DNA of 64,000 nucleotides from CAXQZM01 sp965229645 (GTDB lineage: Bacteria; Pseudomonadota; Alphaproteobacteria; UBA7985), in NCBI GenBank assembly GCA_965229645.1, contig OZ245893.1, positions 930,001 to 994,000 of the forward strand, given 5' to 3'. Below are positions 52,635 to 62,021 of the stretch, in pieces. Numbering within the stretch: position 1 is the stretch's first letter; the number at the start of each line of letters is the position of its first letter. Below the pieces are notes generated by a model that was not told the DNA's origin, searched no databases, and was given only the letters and a program-made list of their open reading frames with translations. The translations under genes and the position numbers were made by a program.

Positions 52635-53561
52635 TTAGGCCGCGAACCGTTGCACGGCTTGGTGAGCCTTGTCCTGAAATTCAGGATTGGCAAAGTTGCT
52701 GTCAATCTGGGTTTGGTCCATGACAGGCCCCGTTGGCGAACCTGTCCCGCTGGCGTAAAAGCGCCCAGTCTCAAACGTCTCGTTCAATAGGCCGTCCACG
52801 TAGCGCTTGGCCCCTGTTTCGACGCTGTGCATCATCCCCAGCAGTGGCATGAGGGCGCCGCCTAGGTGTTTGAAAAGAAGCTTTTTTACAAACGGCAGAT
52901 CGTCCATGCCCTTGGTACCTGTGGTGCCGCCAGGACTGATGGTCAGGAAGCGTATATGGGGGTATTGGCGGGCCATGGCCCCCATCCACATGATCCCCGT
53001 CAACTTGATAGTCCCATAAATGCGAAGAGGGTCAGCATCCGCGCCGAATTTGGACCCATCGGCCACAGACGCATACTCGTCGATGGAAAAGGATCGCATG
53101 TCGGGCTTGGCCACGCCCATCTTGGGGATGCCGCGCGCGGCTTCCGATCCCGCGTAGAGGACGGTCGATGTAATCAACTGTCGAGACAGGAGTTCGTCCA
53201 CCAGCACCACGTGGCCCAGAACGTTGGCGGCAAAAATGTGCGTGACGCCCGCCGCCGTGCGTGCGTTGGGGGTGCGTCCGCCCATCCCGCCCGCATTCAA
53301 GATAAGGGCGTCGACGGGCGCGGCTAAGCCCCGCACTGCTTGCCTGACCGAGTTGGGGTCCGAAACGTCCATCAGAACGATTTCAAAGACCGACTTGCCT
53401 GTGCCAGCTTCCAAGGCGATTTTGGCTGCGGCGGCCCGATCGGCGTCACGGCACGCCAGATAGATTTTTTCGATGCCCTTACGCAGAGCCAGCTGCCGAG
53501 CCGCCTCACGGCCCAAGCCCGCATTGGCGCCGGTAATGAGGATGGATTGAATCGGGTTCAT
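52635..53561 (-). CDS. Short-chain dehydrogenase (protochlorophyllide-reductase-like)
   Basis: The 308-residue SDR has TGANAGLG, ILNAGG, catalytic Tyr-Lys in YGTIK and a Ser before it (LYAGSEAARG). The extended C-terminal half suggests a retinol- or protochlorophyllide-reductase type enzyme. It is divergent from a LysR gene across a 112-bp gap that holds an inverted repeat, so that regulator likely controls it. Substrate unknown. Confidence 0.82.
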   Translation of the reverse strand: MNPIQSILITGANAGLGREAARQLALRKGIEKIYLACRDADRAAAAKIALEAGTGKSVFEIVLMDVSDPNSVRQAVRGLAAPVDALILNAGGMGGRTPNARTAAGVTHIFAANVLGHVVLVDELLSRQLITSTVLYAGSEAARGIPKMGVAKPDMRSFSIDEYASVADGSKFGADADPLRIYGTIKLTGIMWMGAMARQYPHIRFLTISPGGTTGTKGMDDLPFVKKLLFKHLGGALMPLLGMMHSVETGAKRYVDGLLNETFETGRFYASGTGSPTGPVMDQTQIDSNFANPEFQDKAHQAVQRFAA

Positions 53562-53610
53562 GGTTGTGACTTCCTATTTTTCATTTGGATGGGGCCAAGG
53601 TAAGGAGTTA

Positions 53611-53659
53611 CATTTTTGAAGTGTAGAGAGATAAAACTGGACACGGTGCGTCAAAAATG
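53611..53659. promoter_or_regulatory. Inverted repeat between SDR and LysR genes (operator candidate)
   Basis: CATTTTTGA (53611-53619) and TCAAAAATG (53651-53659) are perfect complements 31 bases apart, centred in the divergent promoter region. The spacing would allow a LysR tetramer to loop the DNA. A diverged half-site, TTTTTCATT, lies nearer the SDR start. Confidence 0.5.
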
Positions 53660-53673
53660 AAACACGCCATTTC

Positions 53674-54588
53674 ATGTCGATCCACGAAAGCCATTCCCTC
53701 AATTGGGACGATCTCAAGTATTTTTTGGCCGTGGCCCGAACGGGGACCCTAAGGGGCGGCGCCGAGCGCATCCAGGTCAACCACACCACCCTGACACGCC
53801 GGCTGTCGGTGATGGAGCAGCGGGTCGGTAGCCGCTTGTTCGATCGTTCCAAGCAGGGGTTGGTTCTTACCCAACTTGGGGAAGACCTGCGGCCCCATGC
53901 CGAACGGGTTGAGGCAGAGATGGCGGCGGCGGCGCGAGCGATTGTGGGGCGCGATGCACAGCCCTCGGGAACCGTCTATATCACCTTGCCCCACGGTTTG
54001 GCGCTCACCTCGCTGATGGACGACTTCGTCGCCTTTGCCAATCTTTATCCCGACATCAGCCTCAATATGAATTTCACCAATGACATCCGCGATCTGACCC
54101 GGCGGGAGGCCGATGTTTCGCTGCGGGTCGCGCACGAGGTTACGGACGACGTCGTGGGCCGAAAGCTGGTTCAGATGTCGCAAGCCGCCTATTGTACCCG
54201 CGCCTACGCCGACCAGATCGCCGACAATGGCGGGGAAGGCCTGCACCTGATCGGTTGGCATGAACCCGAGGAAGCAACAACCGCAACCTGGATCAAAGAA
54301 AGTTGCTATCCCAAAGCAACCCTAAAGCACCGTGTTTCGGAACTGGTTTCCCTGTTGGCCTTGGCCGCCGCAGGTTTGGGCATGGCCTATGTGGCCTGCA
54401 ACCTGGGCGACCGCCATCCCAACCTGATCCGCGCGCCGTTTCAACGACCCCTCCCTTACCGCAGTCTTTGGCTGTTGCTCCATCGCGATCTTCGAAATAC
54501 CGCTAGGGTGCGGCTGTTTGCGGACTTTCTCGCCGAACGGGTACGATCAAGGCGCAACGAATTCTGGGTTGCGGGAACCGCAGGCTGA
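53674..54588 (+). CDS. LysR-family transcriptional regulator
   Basis: The 304-residue protein has the N-terminal helix-turn-helix (LNWDDLKYFLAVARTGTLRGGAERI, then NHTTLTRRLSVMEQRVGSRLFDR) and a LysR substrate domain. It is divergent from the SDR/DUF4345 genes and probably regulates them. The start is set by the ATG just before LNWDDL. Inducer unknown. Confidence 0.85.
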   Translation: MSIHESHSLNWDDLKYFLAVARTGTLRGGAERIQVNHTTLTRRLSVMEQRVGSRLFDRSKQGLVLTQLGEDLRPHAERVEAEMAAAARAIVGRDAQPSGTVYITLPHGLALTSLMDDFVAFANLYPDISLNMNFTNDIRDLTRREADVSLRVAHEVTDDVVGRKLVQMSQAAYCTRAYADQIADNGGEGLHLIGWHEPEEATTATWIKESCYPKATLKHRVSELVSLLALAAAGLGMAYVACNLGDRHPNLIRAPFQRPLPYRSLWLLLHRDLRNTARVRLFADFLAERVRSRRNEFWVAGTAG

Positions 54589-54589
54589 T

Positions 54590-56449
54590 TTAAGATTCTG
54601 CCAAGGGCGGCGGCATAGCCAGAGCGCCCGCAGAGGCCCATCCCGCCCTGGCAAGCAACCCTTCGTAAGCCCAACTCAGCGCGCGCAACGGCCCTACTTG
54701 GTCGGCGGCGCGCGGTTGCCAGGCTTTGGTGGCGAGGCCCAAGATGCGCGGGAAAATCATGGCCTCGGCCTCGCGATCCGCCGTGGTGAACTCGCTCCAG
54801 AACGCGCCTTGGACGCCGAGGATGTTGGCCTCGAGCTCGGGCGCGTCCTCGGGCACTGGGTCCCAATTCACGGTCGCCGCCAAGTCGATATAGGCGGCCC
54901 AGTTGGCGCCCCAGTCATCGGGATCGTCGGTATGGGCCATGTCAAAATAGGTGTGCTGGGCAGGGGTCATGACGACCTTGTAGCCCGCGCGCGCCGCCGC
55001 CAGCCCGCGCGCCTGGCCCGACCAGCTGAACAAAATCGCCGCGTTTTCAATACCGACGCAGCCCAGCGCCACTTCCTCCCACGCTGCAGGGCGCGCGCCA
55101 AGGGTCCGCAAGTAAGCGGCTAAGCGATTGAGGGTCCAGCCCAAGAGGTCATGGGGAGTCTTAAGACCCTCCGCGCGCATCAAGGCCTGCGCCGCTGGGG
55201 AGCGCATCCAGGTGTCTTCGGGCAATTCGTCGCCGCCCAAATGCACATGGCCGAAGGGAAACAGCGCCGCCACCTCGCGCGCCATGGCCTGCCACACCCG
55301 CCAGCTCGCGTCCTGGGCGGGGTTCATGACGTTGCCCCCATAACCCTGCACCGAGACTTCTTGGCCCGTGTCTTCGGGGTCTCGTGTGTCAGGGTAAAGG
55401 GTGGTGAGCGCGAGGGCGTGGGCAGGAAGGTCGATTTCGGGCAGGATCTCAATCTGCAAAGCGCGTGCATGGGCCACGACCCGCTGCACATCGGCCTTGG
55501 AATAGGCACCGCCGCTGCGGGCGCCGCCGCCAAAGACGCCTGGGATCAGGCACCCTTCGCCGCGCACATGGGTTTGCGCAAGCTCGGGCAAACTGTCAAG
55601 CGAAAGACGGAAAGCCTCATCGTCGGCAAAGTGCCAGTGGAAACGGTTCAACTTCAACAGAGCCATGAGGTCGAGCAGGCGCAAGATGAACTCAACCGCG
55701 TAAAAGTGCCGCGCGCAGTCCAGGTGTTGGCCGCGCCAGGCAAAGCGCGGCACGTCTTCCATCACCCCGCACGGCAGCACGCCGCCATGGGTGTGACGCA
55801 GCGTTGCCAGTGTGACGCCTGCGTAAAACAGGCCCGCCGCATCGGCAAATTCAATACGGCAACCCGCTGGCCCGATGGTCAGGCCATAGCCTTCTGCGGG
55901 AAGCGACGCGCGTTCGTGCAGATCAAGCGCGACCCCCGAATCCCCCAGCAACGCTGGCTGGCCGAGGCGCTGGGACCAGCGATCGACCGCGTCCAAACGG
56001 TCCGAGGAACAGGCAAAGGCCTCTGCGCGCAGGGTTCCGCCCGTGGCTGTGAAGCGGTGCGGCTGCGGGCACAGGCGCAGGGGCACATCCGCCTCGGGCG
56101 GGCCTGCCCAAGCGCGCGCCTGCACGCCCGCAGGCCCCGGCGGCAGGTCGAGGACTTGCCCATCCGCGCGCAGATACGGGCCGAGCGGGAGCCAAGCGCG
56201 GTTGACGGGCACAAACTCTGCCGCTTCATGGGCTAAAATGAGCTGATGGGGTTGACCTTCCGCCAAAGGGGGCAAAGCCACCTCGGTATAGCCGCCGACC
56301 CCGCGCACTTTCTGCCCCCCCGCCACAACCTTCATAGGGGCCAGGCACGAAAAGCAAAAGACCGCAACGTCGAGCGCGCGGTCTGGCTGAAACGTACATT
56401 CGATATGGGGCCCCGCGATGCGCGCTGCGTAGGCACCCTCAAACTTCAT
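54590..56449 (-). CDS. Family 20 beta-N-acetylhexosaminidase
   Basis: The 619-residue glycosidase has the GH20 catalytic pair in HLGGDELPEDTW (Asp-Glu), preceded by FHWHFADDEAFRL and EIDLPAHALALT, and Trp-rich substrate loops (RPAAWEEV, FSWSGQARG). No signal peptide is visible, so it probably acts in the cytoplasm on imported disaccharide. The start is ATG 56449 overlapping the GntR stop; a longer frame reads into the regulator. It removes terminal GlcNAc/GalNAc, for example from chitobiose. Confidence 0.85.
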   Translation of the reverse strand: MKFEGAYAARIAGPHIECTFQPDRALDVAVFCFSCLAPMKVVAGGQKVRGVGGYTEVALPPLAEGQPHQLILAHEAAEFVPVNRAWLPLGPYLRADGQVLDLPPGPAGVQARAWAGPPEADVPLRLCPQPHRFTATGGTLRAEAFACSSDRLDAVDRWSQRLGQPALLGDSGVALDLHERASLPAEGYGLTIGPAGCRIEFADAAGLFYAGVTLATLRHTHGGVLPCGVMEDVPRFAWRGQHLDCARHFYAVEFILRLLDLMALLKLNRFHWHFADDEAFRLSLDSLPELAQTHVRGEGCLIPGVFGGGARSGGAYSKADVQRVVAHARALQIEILPEIDLPAHALALTTLYPDTRDPEDTGQEVSVQGYGGNVMNPAQDASWRVWQAMAREVAALFPFGHVHLGGDELPEDTWMRSPAAQALMRAEGLKTPHDLLGWTLNRLAAYLRTLGARPAAWEEVALGCVGIENAAILFSWSGQARGLAAARAGYKVVMTPAQHTYFDMAHTDDPDDWGANWAAYIDLAATVNWDPVPEDAPELEANILGVQGAFWSEFTTADREAEAMIFPRILGLATKAWQPRAADQVGPLRALSWAYEGLLARAGWASAGALAMPPPLAES

Positions 56450-57224
56450 AAGCGTACTCAAAGGCGCTGTCGTCGGGGCGCAACTCCACCATAAAATCGT
56501 AGTTTTCGGGACGGTAAAGCCCGCGCGTGAACTCAATGGCGCGACCGCTCGACAAAAAGGCGGTACGGTCGATTCTTAAAATCGCGGTGTTTTCCGCCAA
56601 CCCGAGCAACGTCGCCTCCTCGCCGATCACATTGACCGCAGAAACGCGCTGAATGGCGCGGATCGGCGCCTGACCCACCTGTCGCAACACCGCGTAGAGC
56701 GAGTCGCCCACCAACTCAGGGTTCGGCAAAATGTTCGACGGCAGTGACGACTTTTCAATGGCCATGGGGACCTGGTCGGCGCTGCGTAACCGATGGACCC
56801 GCGCGACGCGCTGGTTCAAGGACAGGCCCAGGGCGATCACCTCATCCGTATTGGGCGCGAATAGGCCAGATTTGAGCACGGCGCTCTTGGGGGACTTGCC
56901 GCGGCGGCGTATATTATCGCTGAACGACACCAGGCTCGACAAGGACTGCGTGGTGCGCAGGCCAGCGCCGCTCACGAAGGTGCCCGCGCCGCGCCTCTGC
57001 GCCACCAACCCCACCTTGACCAACTCCGCCACCGCCTTGCGGACCGTCGCCCGACTGACCTGGGCGATCTGCGCCAAATCCCGTTCAGGGGGCAACTGGT
57101 CATCGGCTTGCAAGCGCCCGTCGTCGATGGCGGCACGAATGTGACGAGAGAATTGACGGTAGCGCGTGCCTGTGCCAGGACGGAACCAAGCGGCGGGTTG
57201 ATAAAGTTCGAAGTAGGATTCCAT
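56439..57224 (-). CDS. GntR/HutC-family regulator with UTRA domain
   Basis: The 261-residue repressor has a winged helix (SRHIRAAIDDGRLQADDQLPPERDLAQIAQVSRATVRKAVAEL) and a UTRA effector domain (about 95-255) typical of NagR-like regulators that sense GlcNAc-6-P or GlcN-6-P. I place the start at MESYFELY (57224), after rejecting an upstream hydrophobic run. It overlaps GH20 by 11 bases and is divergent from the ABC genes. Confidence 0.85.
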   Translation of the reverse strand: MESYFELYQPAAWFRPGTGTRYRQFSRHIRAAIDDGRLQADDQLPPERDLAQIAQVSRATVRKAVAELVKVGLVAQRRGAGTFVSGAGLRTTQSLSSLVSFSDNIRRRGKSPKSAVLKSGLFAPNTDEVIALGLSLNQRVARVHRLRSADQVPMAIEKSSLPSNILPNPELVGDSLYAVLRQVGQAPIRAIQRVSAVNVIGEEATLLGLAENTAILRIDRTAFLSSGRAIEFTRGLYRPENYDFMVELRPDDSAFEYAYEV

Positions 57225-57463
57225 ACCAATATTAAGACCTAAAAGGACCTGAATTGGCAACGAGAAAAGAAACCAAAGCAGAAACCTTTTGCGTTTTAGG
57301 TCTGCTATCACCGAAAAAATTCTGTGGAAAGTGAAAAAAATCGTTGATCTTTGAATCCTTTGGACCCTAAGGGATATTATTGGTCATGTAATTGGTCTAG
57401 TGTTTGTGACGCAGTCGGGTGGAGTCCCATTGCCTGCACGGCACGGAATTTGGGAGGATGAAT
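57225..57463. promoter_or_regulatory. Divergent promoter region of the amino-sugar locus
   Basis: ATTGGTC occurs twice (57379-57385 and 57391-57397), 12 bases apart, and might be a regulator site; this is weak. No canonical GntR box was seen. Confidence 0.3.
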
Positions 57464-58384
57464 TTGACGGCACGAGAAACAGCCGCTGCGGGTCGCCCCT
57501 GGCCCCGCCTTTCCGAGGCTTGGTTTTCTTGGTTGCTGATCTTGCCCGCCGCGCTGTTCATCTTGGTAATTGTCGCCTGGCCTTTGCTGGAAACGGTGCG
57601 CCTGTCCTTCACCGACGCGCGCATCCGCGGCGAAACTTACGTGGGTTTTGAAAACTACCGCGACTTGCTTGGCTCCCAGAAGTTCCATGCGACGGTCGTC
57701 CGGACCTTCTATTGGATGTTCTTGTCGGTATCGCTAAAACTCATTTTCGGCCTCATCGGCGCGACCATTTTGAACGCCGTGGTGCCAGGGCGGGCCTTGT
57801 TCCGCATTCTGGTCATGCCGCCCTGGGTAGTGCCCATCGCCATTGGCATGTTCGGCTGGCTTTGGCTCTACAACAGTCATTTTGGGCTGCTGGCGGGGAT
57901 CGGGCAAGGACTGGGCATCCTTGACGGTGCCTTTGGGTTTCTGGCGTACAAGACCTCGGCCTTCTACTCCGCCATCGTCGCCGATGTCTGGGTCGGCACG
58001 CCCATGGTCACCCTGTTCTTTCTCGCGGCCATGCAGGGGGTAAGTAAGGACTTGTACGAGGCTGCATGGGTCGATGGCGCCAGCCGTTGGTATCGGTTTC
58101 GTCGCATCACCATTCCCCAAATTATGCCCGTAATCGTTTCCATGGCCCTCCTTTCGGCCATATGGACCTTCAACAGCTTCGAAATCATATGGATTTTGAC
58201 CGAGGGCGGGCCACGCGGGGCCACCACCACCTTGATCGTCGATACGTACAAGGTGGCCATTAGCAACTTCAAATTTGGCGAAGGTGCCGCGCGGGCCGTC
58301 GTCATCGTCATCTTGCTCGCGGCGTTTTCGGGGGCCTACTTGGTCCTGCTCAACCGCATCAACAAACGCTATGAGGCGAATTGA
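57464..58384 (+). CDS. Sugar ABC transporter permease (MalF-type)
   Basis: The 306-residue permease has six spans and the EAA loop EAAWVDGASRWYRFRRITIPQIMP that contacts the ATPase. I choose TTG 57464, six bases after GGGAGG; the ATG 57458 directly abuts that site, which is too close. It belongs to the CUT1 class for di- and oligosaccharides. It ends four bases inside the next permease region. Confidence 0.85.
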   Translation: MTARETAAAGRPWPRLSEAWFSWLLILPAALFILVIVAWPLLETVRLSFTDARIRGETYVGFENYRDLLGSQKFHATVVRTFYWMFLSVSLKLIFGLIGATILNAVVPGRALFRILVMPPWVVPIAIGMFGWLWLYNSHFGLLAGIGQGLGILDGAFGFLAYKTSAFYSAIVADVWVGTPMVTLFFLAAMQGVSKDLYEAAWVDGASRWYRFRRITIPQIMPVIVSMALLSAIWTFNSFEIIWILTEGGPRGATTTLIVDTYKVAISNFKFGEGAARAVVIVILLAAFSGAYLVLLNRINKRYEAN

Positions 58385-58386
58385 CC

Positions 58387-59229
58387 ATGATTGATCGCTA
58401 TCGACCTTGGCAAGTTGTCGCCATCTACTTTTCGGCCTTCCTCTTTCTCGGCTTCATGTTGTTGCCGTTTTTTGAGATGTTTATGACCAGCCTGCGCCCG
58501 CTGAACCACTTGTTCCGCAGTCCTTACCAGTTCTGGTCCGACGATTTCAGCTTTAGGGCCTATTTTCAGATGTGGGACACAATCCCCTTGCTGCAGCGCT
58601 ATATCTTGAACTCGATTTTCATCTCCTCCGCCGTCACGGTCATCACCCTGGTGCTGGTCATCCCCGCGGCCTACGCCTACGCCCGGCTGAATTTTCCCTT
58701 TAAGGATCTATCGCTCGGCCTGTTCTTGGGCGTGAACATGTTCACGGGCGCAGTCTTGCTAATCCCGCTTTATCGGGTCTTGCGCAGCCTCGGGCTGCTC
58801 AATTCCTACTGGGCCATGATCGTGCCAGGCGTGGCCTTCCTGATCCCAACGGGCATCTGGCTGCTACGGTCCTACATCCAAAAAATCCCCAAGGAACTCG
58901 AAGAGGCCGCCTACGTCGATGGCGCAAGCCGACTCTACATCCTGCGCCGCGTGGTCCTGCCCCTGGCGGTGCCAGGGCTCATCGTGGTAGGCACCTCGGT
59001 TTTCATCATTTCCTACGCGCAGCAGTTCCTGTTCGCCATCACCTTCAACCAAACCCGCGAATACCAGCCCCTGCCGGCGGGTTTGTTTGAGTTCATCGGC
59101 TATCAATCCGTCAATTGGAATGAGATGATGGCCGCTGCCTTGACAGGCGTGCTGCCCGTCATGATCATTTTTCTGTTCTTGCAGAAATACCTCGTCGCTG
59201 GCCTGACCGCTGGCGCCGTTAAGGAGTAA
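58387..59229 (+). CDS. Sugar ABC transporter permease (MalG-type)
   Basis: The 280-residue partner permease has six spans and the EAA loop EAAYVDGASRLYILRRVVLPLAVPG. The ATG 58387 with GAGG ten bases before it is preferred to TTG 58381. It precedes the binding-protein gene by 26 bases. With the MalF-type partner it forms the channel. Confidence 0.85.
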   Translation: MIDRYRPWQVVAIYFSAFLFLGFMLLPFFEMFMTSLRPLNHLFRSPYQFWSDDFSFRAYFQMWDTIPLLQRYILNSIFISSAVTVITLVLVIPAAYAYARLNFPFKDLSLGLFLGVNMFTGAVLLIPLYRVLRSLGLLNSYWAMIVPGVAFLIPTGIWLLRSYIQKIPKELEEAAYVDGASRLYILRRVVLPLAVPGLIVVGTSVFIISYAQQFLFAITFNQTREYQPLPAGLFEFIGYQSVNWNEMMAAALTGVLPVMIIFLFLQKYLVAGLTAGAVKE

Positions 59230-59255
59230 CCCAGGTCACCATAAGGAGAGTACCC

Positions 59256-60476
59256 ATGAAGACCCACCCCACCCTCAAATCCCTCTTGATCGGCGCAAGT
59301 GCCCTCGCCTTCGCGAGCACTGGTGCCCAAGCCCAAGACATGCACTTCATCATGTGCGGCGGTGAAATCCGCGATGCGGATCAGAGCGTTGTCGATGCTT
59401 TTCTGGCCGACAACCCTGGCGTTTCGGTCAACATTGAGGCCGTGCCCTGGGGCACATGCCATGACAAATCCCTAACGCTGGCCTCCGCGGGCGATCCGCC
59501 GTCGGTCGCCTACATGGGCAGCCGCACCTTGCGGCAGTTGGCTAACAACGACTTGATCGTTCCCTCACAAATTTCCGAGGAGGCACGCGACGCCTATCAA
59601 CCTGGCATCTTGAACACCGTTACGGTTGAGGGGGTGGAGTGGGGCTATCCCCGCGCCTTCTCGACCAAGGCCCTGTTCATCAATTGTGACCTGGCCGAGG
59701 CCGCAGGGGTCGCCTGCGAGGCTCCCGAAACTTGGGACGACATGTTCGCCATGGCCGAGGCGATCCACAACAATACCGAAGCCGCGGGCGTGGGTCTTGC
59801 GGGCAAAGACTTCGACAACACCATGCACCAGTTCCTCAACTACCTCTATTCCAACGGCGGAACGGTGATCGACCCAGCAACGGGCGAGAACAAGCTGGAC
59901 AGTGATGAAACCCGCGAAACTTTGGCCTTCTACGAGCAACTGGCGACCGTGGCCCAGGACGGCCCAACCGCGTGGGAGCGTTCGCAGCTCAAGGACCTCT
60001 ACAACGATGGCGGCATCGGCATGTACATCGACGGTCCCTGGGGACGCGGCCAGCACAATGAGGATGTGAACGAAATCACCGTTCCGATCCCGCGTGGCCC
60101 CAGCGGCAACAACGGCACGATCCTGATTACCGATTCCATCGTCGTGTTCAAGGATTCGGGCCATGAAGACCTGGCGCACGAACTGGCACAACGGCTGACA
60201 ACGGGCGAAAGCCAGTACCTGCTGGATACCGAATGGGGTTTGACGCCGATCTTCGACTATGCCCAACTTGGCTTTGAGGCGCCCTACTATGAAGACGATG
60301 ACTACTGGCAAGTGTTTGTAGGGGGCATGGCCAACGGCGGTCCCGAGCCCCTGGTCGAGGACTTCAAATCGCTGCAGTCGGTCTTCACCAACATGATCCA
60401 AGGCATCTTGTTGGGCGATGATTCGGTGGAAAATCTGGTCACCATCGCTGGTGAAGAACTGGCCGACGCGCTCTAA
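59256..60476 (+). CDS. Sugar ABC transporter substrate-binding protein
   Basis: The 406-residue extracytoplasmic binding protein has a clear signal peptide (residues 1-26, cut at AQA|QD), and a MalE-like fold (SSGDPPSV-like ASAGDPPSVAYMGS, GKDFDNTMHQFLNYLY, GIGMYIDGPWGRGQ). AAGGAG lies before the ATG. Neighbouring GH20 and AgaS-like genes point to N-acetylglucosamine oligomers as ligands. A long hairpin follows its stop. Confidence 0.85.
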   Translation: MKTHPTLKSLLIGASALAFASTGAQAQDMHFIMCGGEIRDADQSVVDAFLADNPGVSVNIEAVPWGTCHDKSLTLASAGDPPSVAYMGSRTLRQLANNDLIVPSQISEEARDAYQPGILNTVTVEGVEWGYPRAFSTKALFINCDLAEAAGVACEAPETWDDMFAMAEAIHNNTEAAGVGLAGKDFDNTMHQFLNYLYSNGGTVIDPATGENKLDSDETRETLAFYEQLATVAQDGPTAWERSQLKDLYNDGGIGMYIDGPWGRGQHNEDVNEITVPIPRGPSGNNGTILITDSIVVFKDSGHEDLAHELAQRLTTGESQYLLDTEWGLTPIFDYAQLGFEAPYYEDDDYWQVFVGGMANGGPEPLVEDFKSLQSVFTNMIQGILLGDDSVENLVTIAGEELADAL

Positions 60477-60491
60477 CCCTTTCCTCCCCCT

Positions 60492-60526
60492 GGTCTGGCG
60501 ACGGTCGTTTAGACCGTCGCCAGACC
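60492..60526 (+). terminator. 15-bp perfect hairpin after the binding-protein gene
   Basis: GGTCTGGCGACGGTC (60492-60506) pairs completely with GACCGTCGCCAGACC (60512-60526) around GTTTA. Without a T-run it probably stabilises the binding-protein message or limits transcription into the ATPase gene. Confidence 0.6.
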
Positions 60527-60568
60527 GTTCCCTTCGATAGGGATCACCAAGAACTATTAGGCAAGCCC

Positions 60569-61678
60569 GTGGCAACTCTTGATCTTCACAATATCAGCAA
60601 ATCCTTCGGCAGCACGCAAGTGCTGCACGACATAGAACTGGCCATCGAAGACAAGGAATTTGTGGTGTTTGTCGGCCCGTCGGGCTGCGGCAAGTCCACC
60701 TTGCTGCGCATCATTGCGGGCTTAGAAGAGGCAACGCAGGGGCAAATCTTGATCGACGGCGAGGATGTGAGCACGGCGGCCCCCGTTGAGCGCGGGATCT
60801 CCATGGTGTTCCAGTCCTATGCACTCTATCCGCATTTGACAGTATACGAAAACATCGCCTTCCCCTTGCGGGTGCAGAATCTGCCCAAGGACGCCCTCGA
60901 CGCCCGCGTGCGCGAGGCAGCCGCCATTTTGCAACTTACCGACCGCCTGCCACACAAGCCGGGGCAACTCTCGGGCGGTCAGCGCCAGCGTGTGGCCATT
61001 GGCCGTTCCATCGTGCGCAACCCCAAAGTGTTCCTGTTCGATGAACCCCTGTCCAACCTCGACGCGGCCTTGCGCGGGGGCATGCGGGTTGAGCTCAGCC
61101 GCTTGCACGGCGAACTGAACGCCACCATGGTCTATGTCACCCACGACCAGGTGGAGGCCATGACCATGGCCGACCGTATTGTCGTCTTGAACGAAGGGCG
61201 CGTCGAACAGTTTGGCAGCCCCATGGAACTCTATCATCATCCCGCGACGCGCTTTGTCGCCAGCTTCATCGGTCAGCCCAATATGAACTTTGCGCCTGGT
61301 CAAATCACCGCCATCGACGGGGCGCACGCGACGGTGACCCTGGACGGCGGTGCCGCGCTCGCCTTGCCTGTCGATACGAGCAACGCGAGCGTCGGCGCAC
61401 GGGTCGAGGTCGGGATGCGTCCCGACGACATTCGCCTCGGCAACGACTTCAAATTGAATGTTGAGGTCTTGGAACGCCTCGGCGGGACCACCATCGCCTA
61501 CGGATCGCTCGAGAACGGTCAAAGTTTCATTGCGACGCTGGAGGGGAATGTGCCCGCGCGCGAGGGGGAGGCGCTGGGCCTGGCCATCGCGCCCGAGGAC
61601 TGCCACGTGTTCCCGGCCAGCGGCGGCGTGTTGCGGCGCCAACAAGCCCCCGAGTTCTTCCGCGCCGATAGCGCCTAA
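60569..61678 (+). CDS. Sugar ABC transporter ATPase (UgpC/MsmX type)
   Basis: The 369-residue ATPase has Walker A GPSGCGKST, LSGGQRQRVAIGR, Walker B FLFDEPLSNLDA, the switch His in VTHDQ, and a C-terminal TOBE domain (about 250-360) typical of CUT1 sugar importers. It starts with GTG. Its stop codon TAA touches the left end of repeat R6, so the last three bases may come from the repeat's target duplication. Confidence 0.9.
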   Translation: MATLDLHNISKSFGSTQVLHDIELAIEDKEFVVFVGPSGCGKSTLLRIIAGLEEATQGQILIDGEDVSTAAPVERGISMVFQSYALYPHLTVYENIAFPLRVQNLPKDALDARVREAAAILQLTDRLPHKPGQLSGGQRQRVAIGRSIVRNPKVFLFDEPLSNLDAALRGGMRVELSRLHGELNATMVYVTHDQVEAMTMADRIVVLNEGRVEQFGSPMELYHHPATRFVASFIGQPNMNFAPGQITAIDGAHATVTLDGGAALALPVDTSNASVGARVEVGMRPDDIRLGNDFKLNVEVLERLGGTTIAYGSLENGQSFIATLEGNVPAREGEALGLAIAPEDCHVFPASGGVLRRQQAPEFFRADSA

Positions 61679-62021
61679 TACCAGCGGCGACTGAAAATGA
61701 CTCAAATGATCGCTGGTATAAGGGCCGCGACCGCGGCCCCCGTAGCGGCCCCGAGATCAGCGGACACGCGCCTCGGGGTAAAGCGAAGGTCCCGTCCCGC
61801 GGTCGGGCTGAGCGAGTGCAGCGAGCGAGTAGAGACCGCGACCAAAAGTGTCGGGCTGAGCGAGTGCAGCGAGCGAGTAGAGACCGCGACCAAAAGTGTC
61901 GGGCTGAGCGAGTGCAGCGAGCGAGTAGAGACCGCAATCCAAAACAGGCGAAACGCGAAGCGTTTCTGCCGTGAGACACAAAACGGCCAAAATATGTGTC
62001 AACTTTTTTGGCCGTTGGTAT
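61678..62021 (+). repeat. Structured MITE-like repeat, copy R6 (between ABC ATPase and oxidoreductase)
   Basis: This 344-bp copy begins ATACCAGCGGCG, with a hairpin closing on CGCTGGTATA, and ends GGCCGTTGGTAT. It holds three tandem 48-bp units (starts near 61803, 61851 and 61899) built on tcgggctgagcgagtgcagc. It ends five bases before the oxidoreductase ATG, so it may have displaced that gene's leader. Frames over it are not genes. Confidence 0.88.

Noticed and set aside
61800..61950. CRISPR array
   Set aside because: The 48-bp tandem units are contiguous with no spacers, and similar single units occur in other repeat copies.
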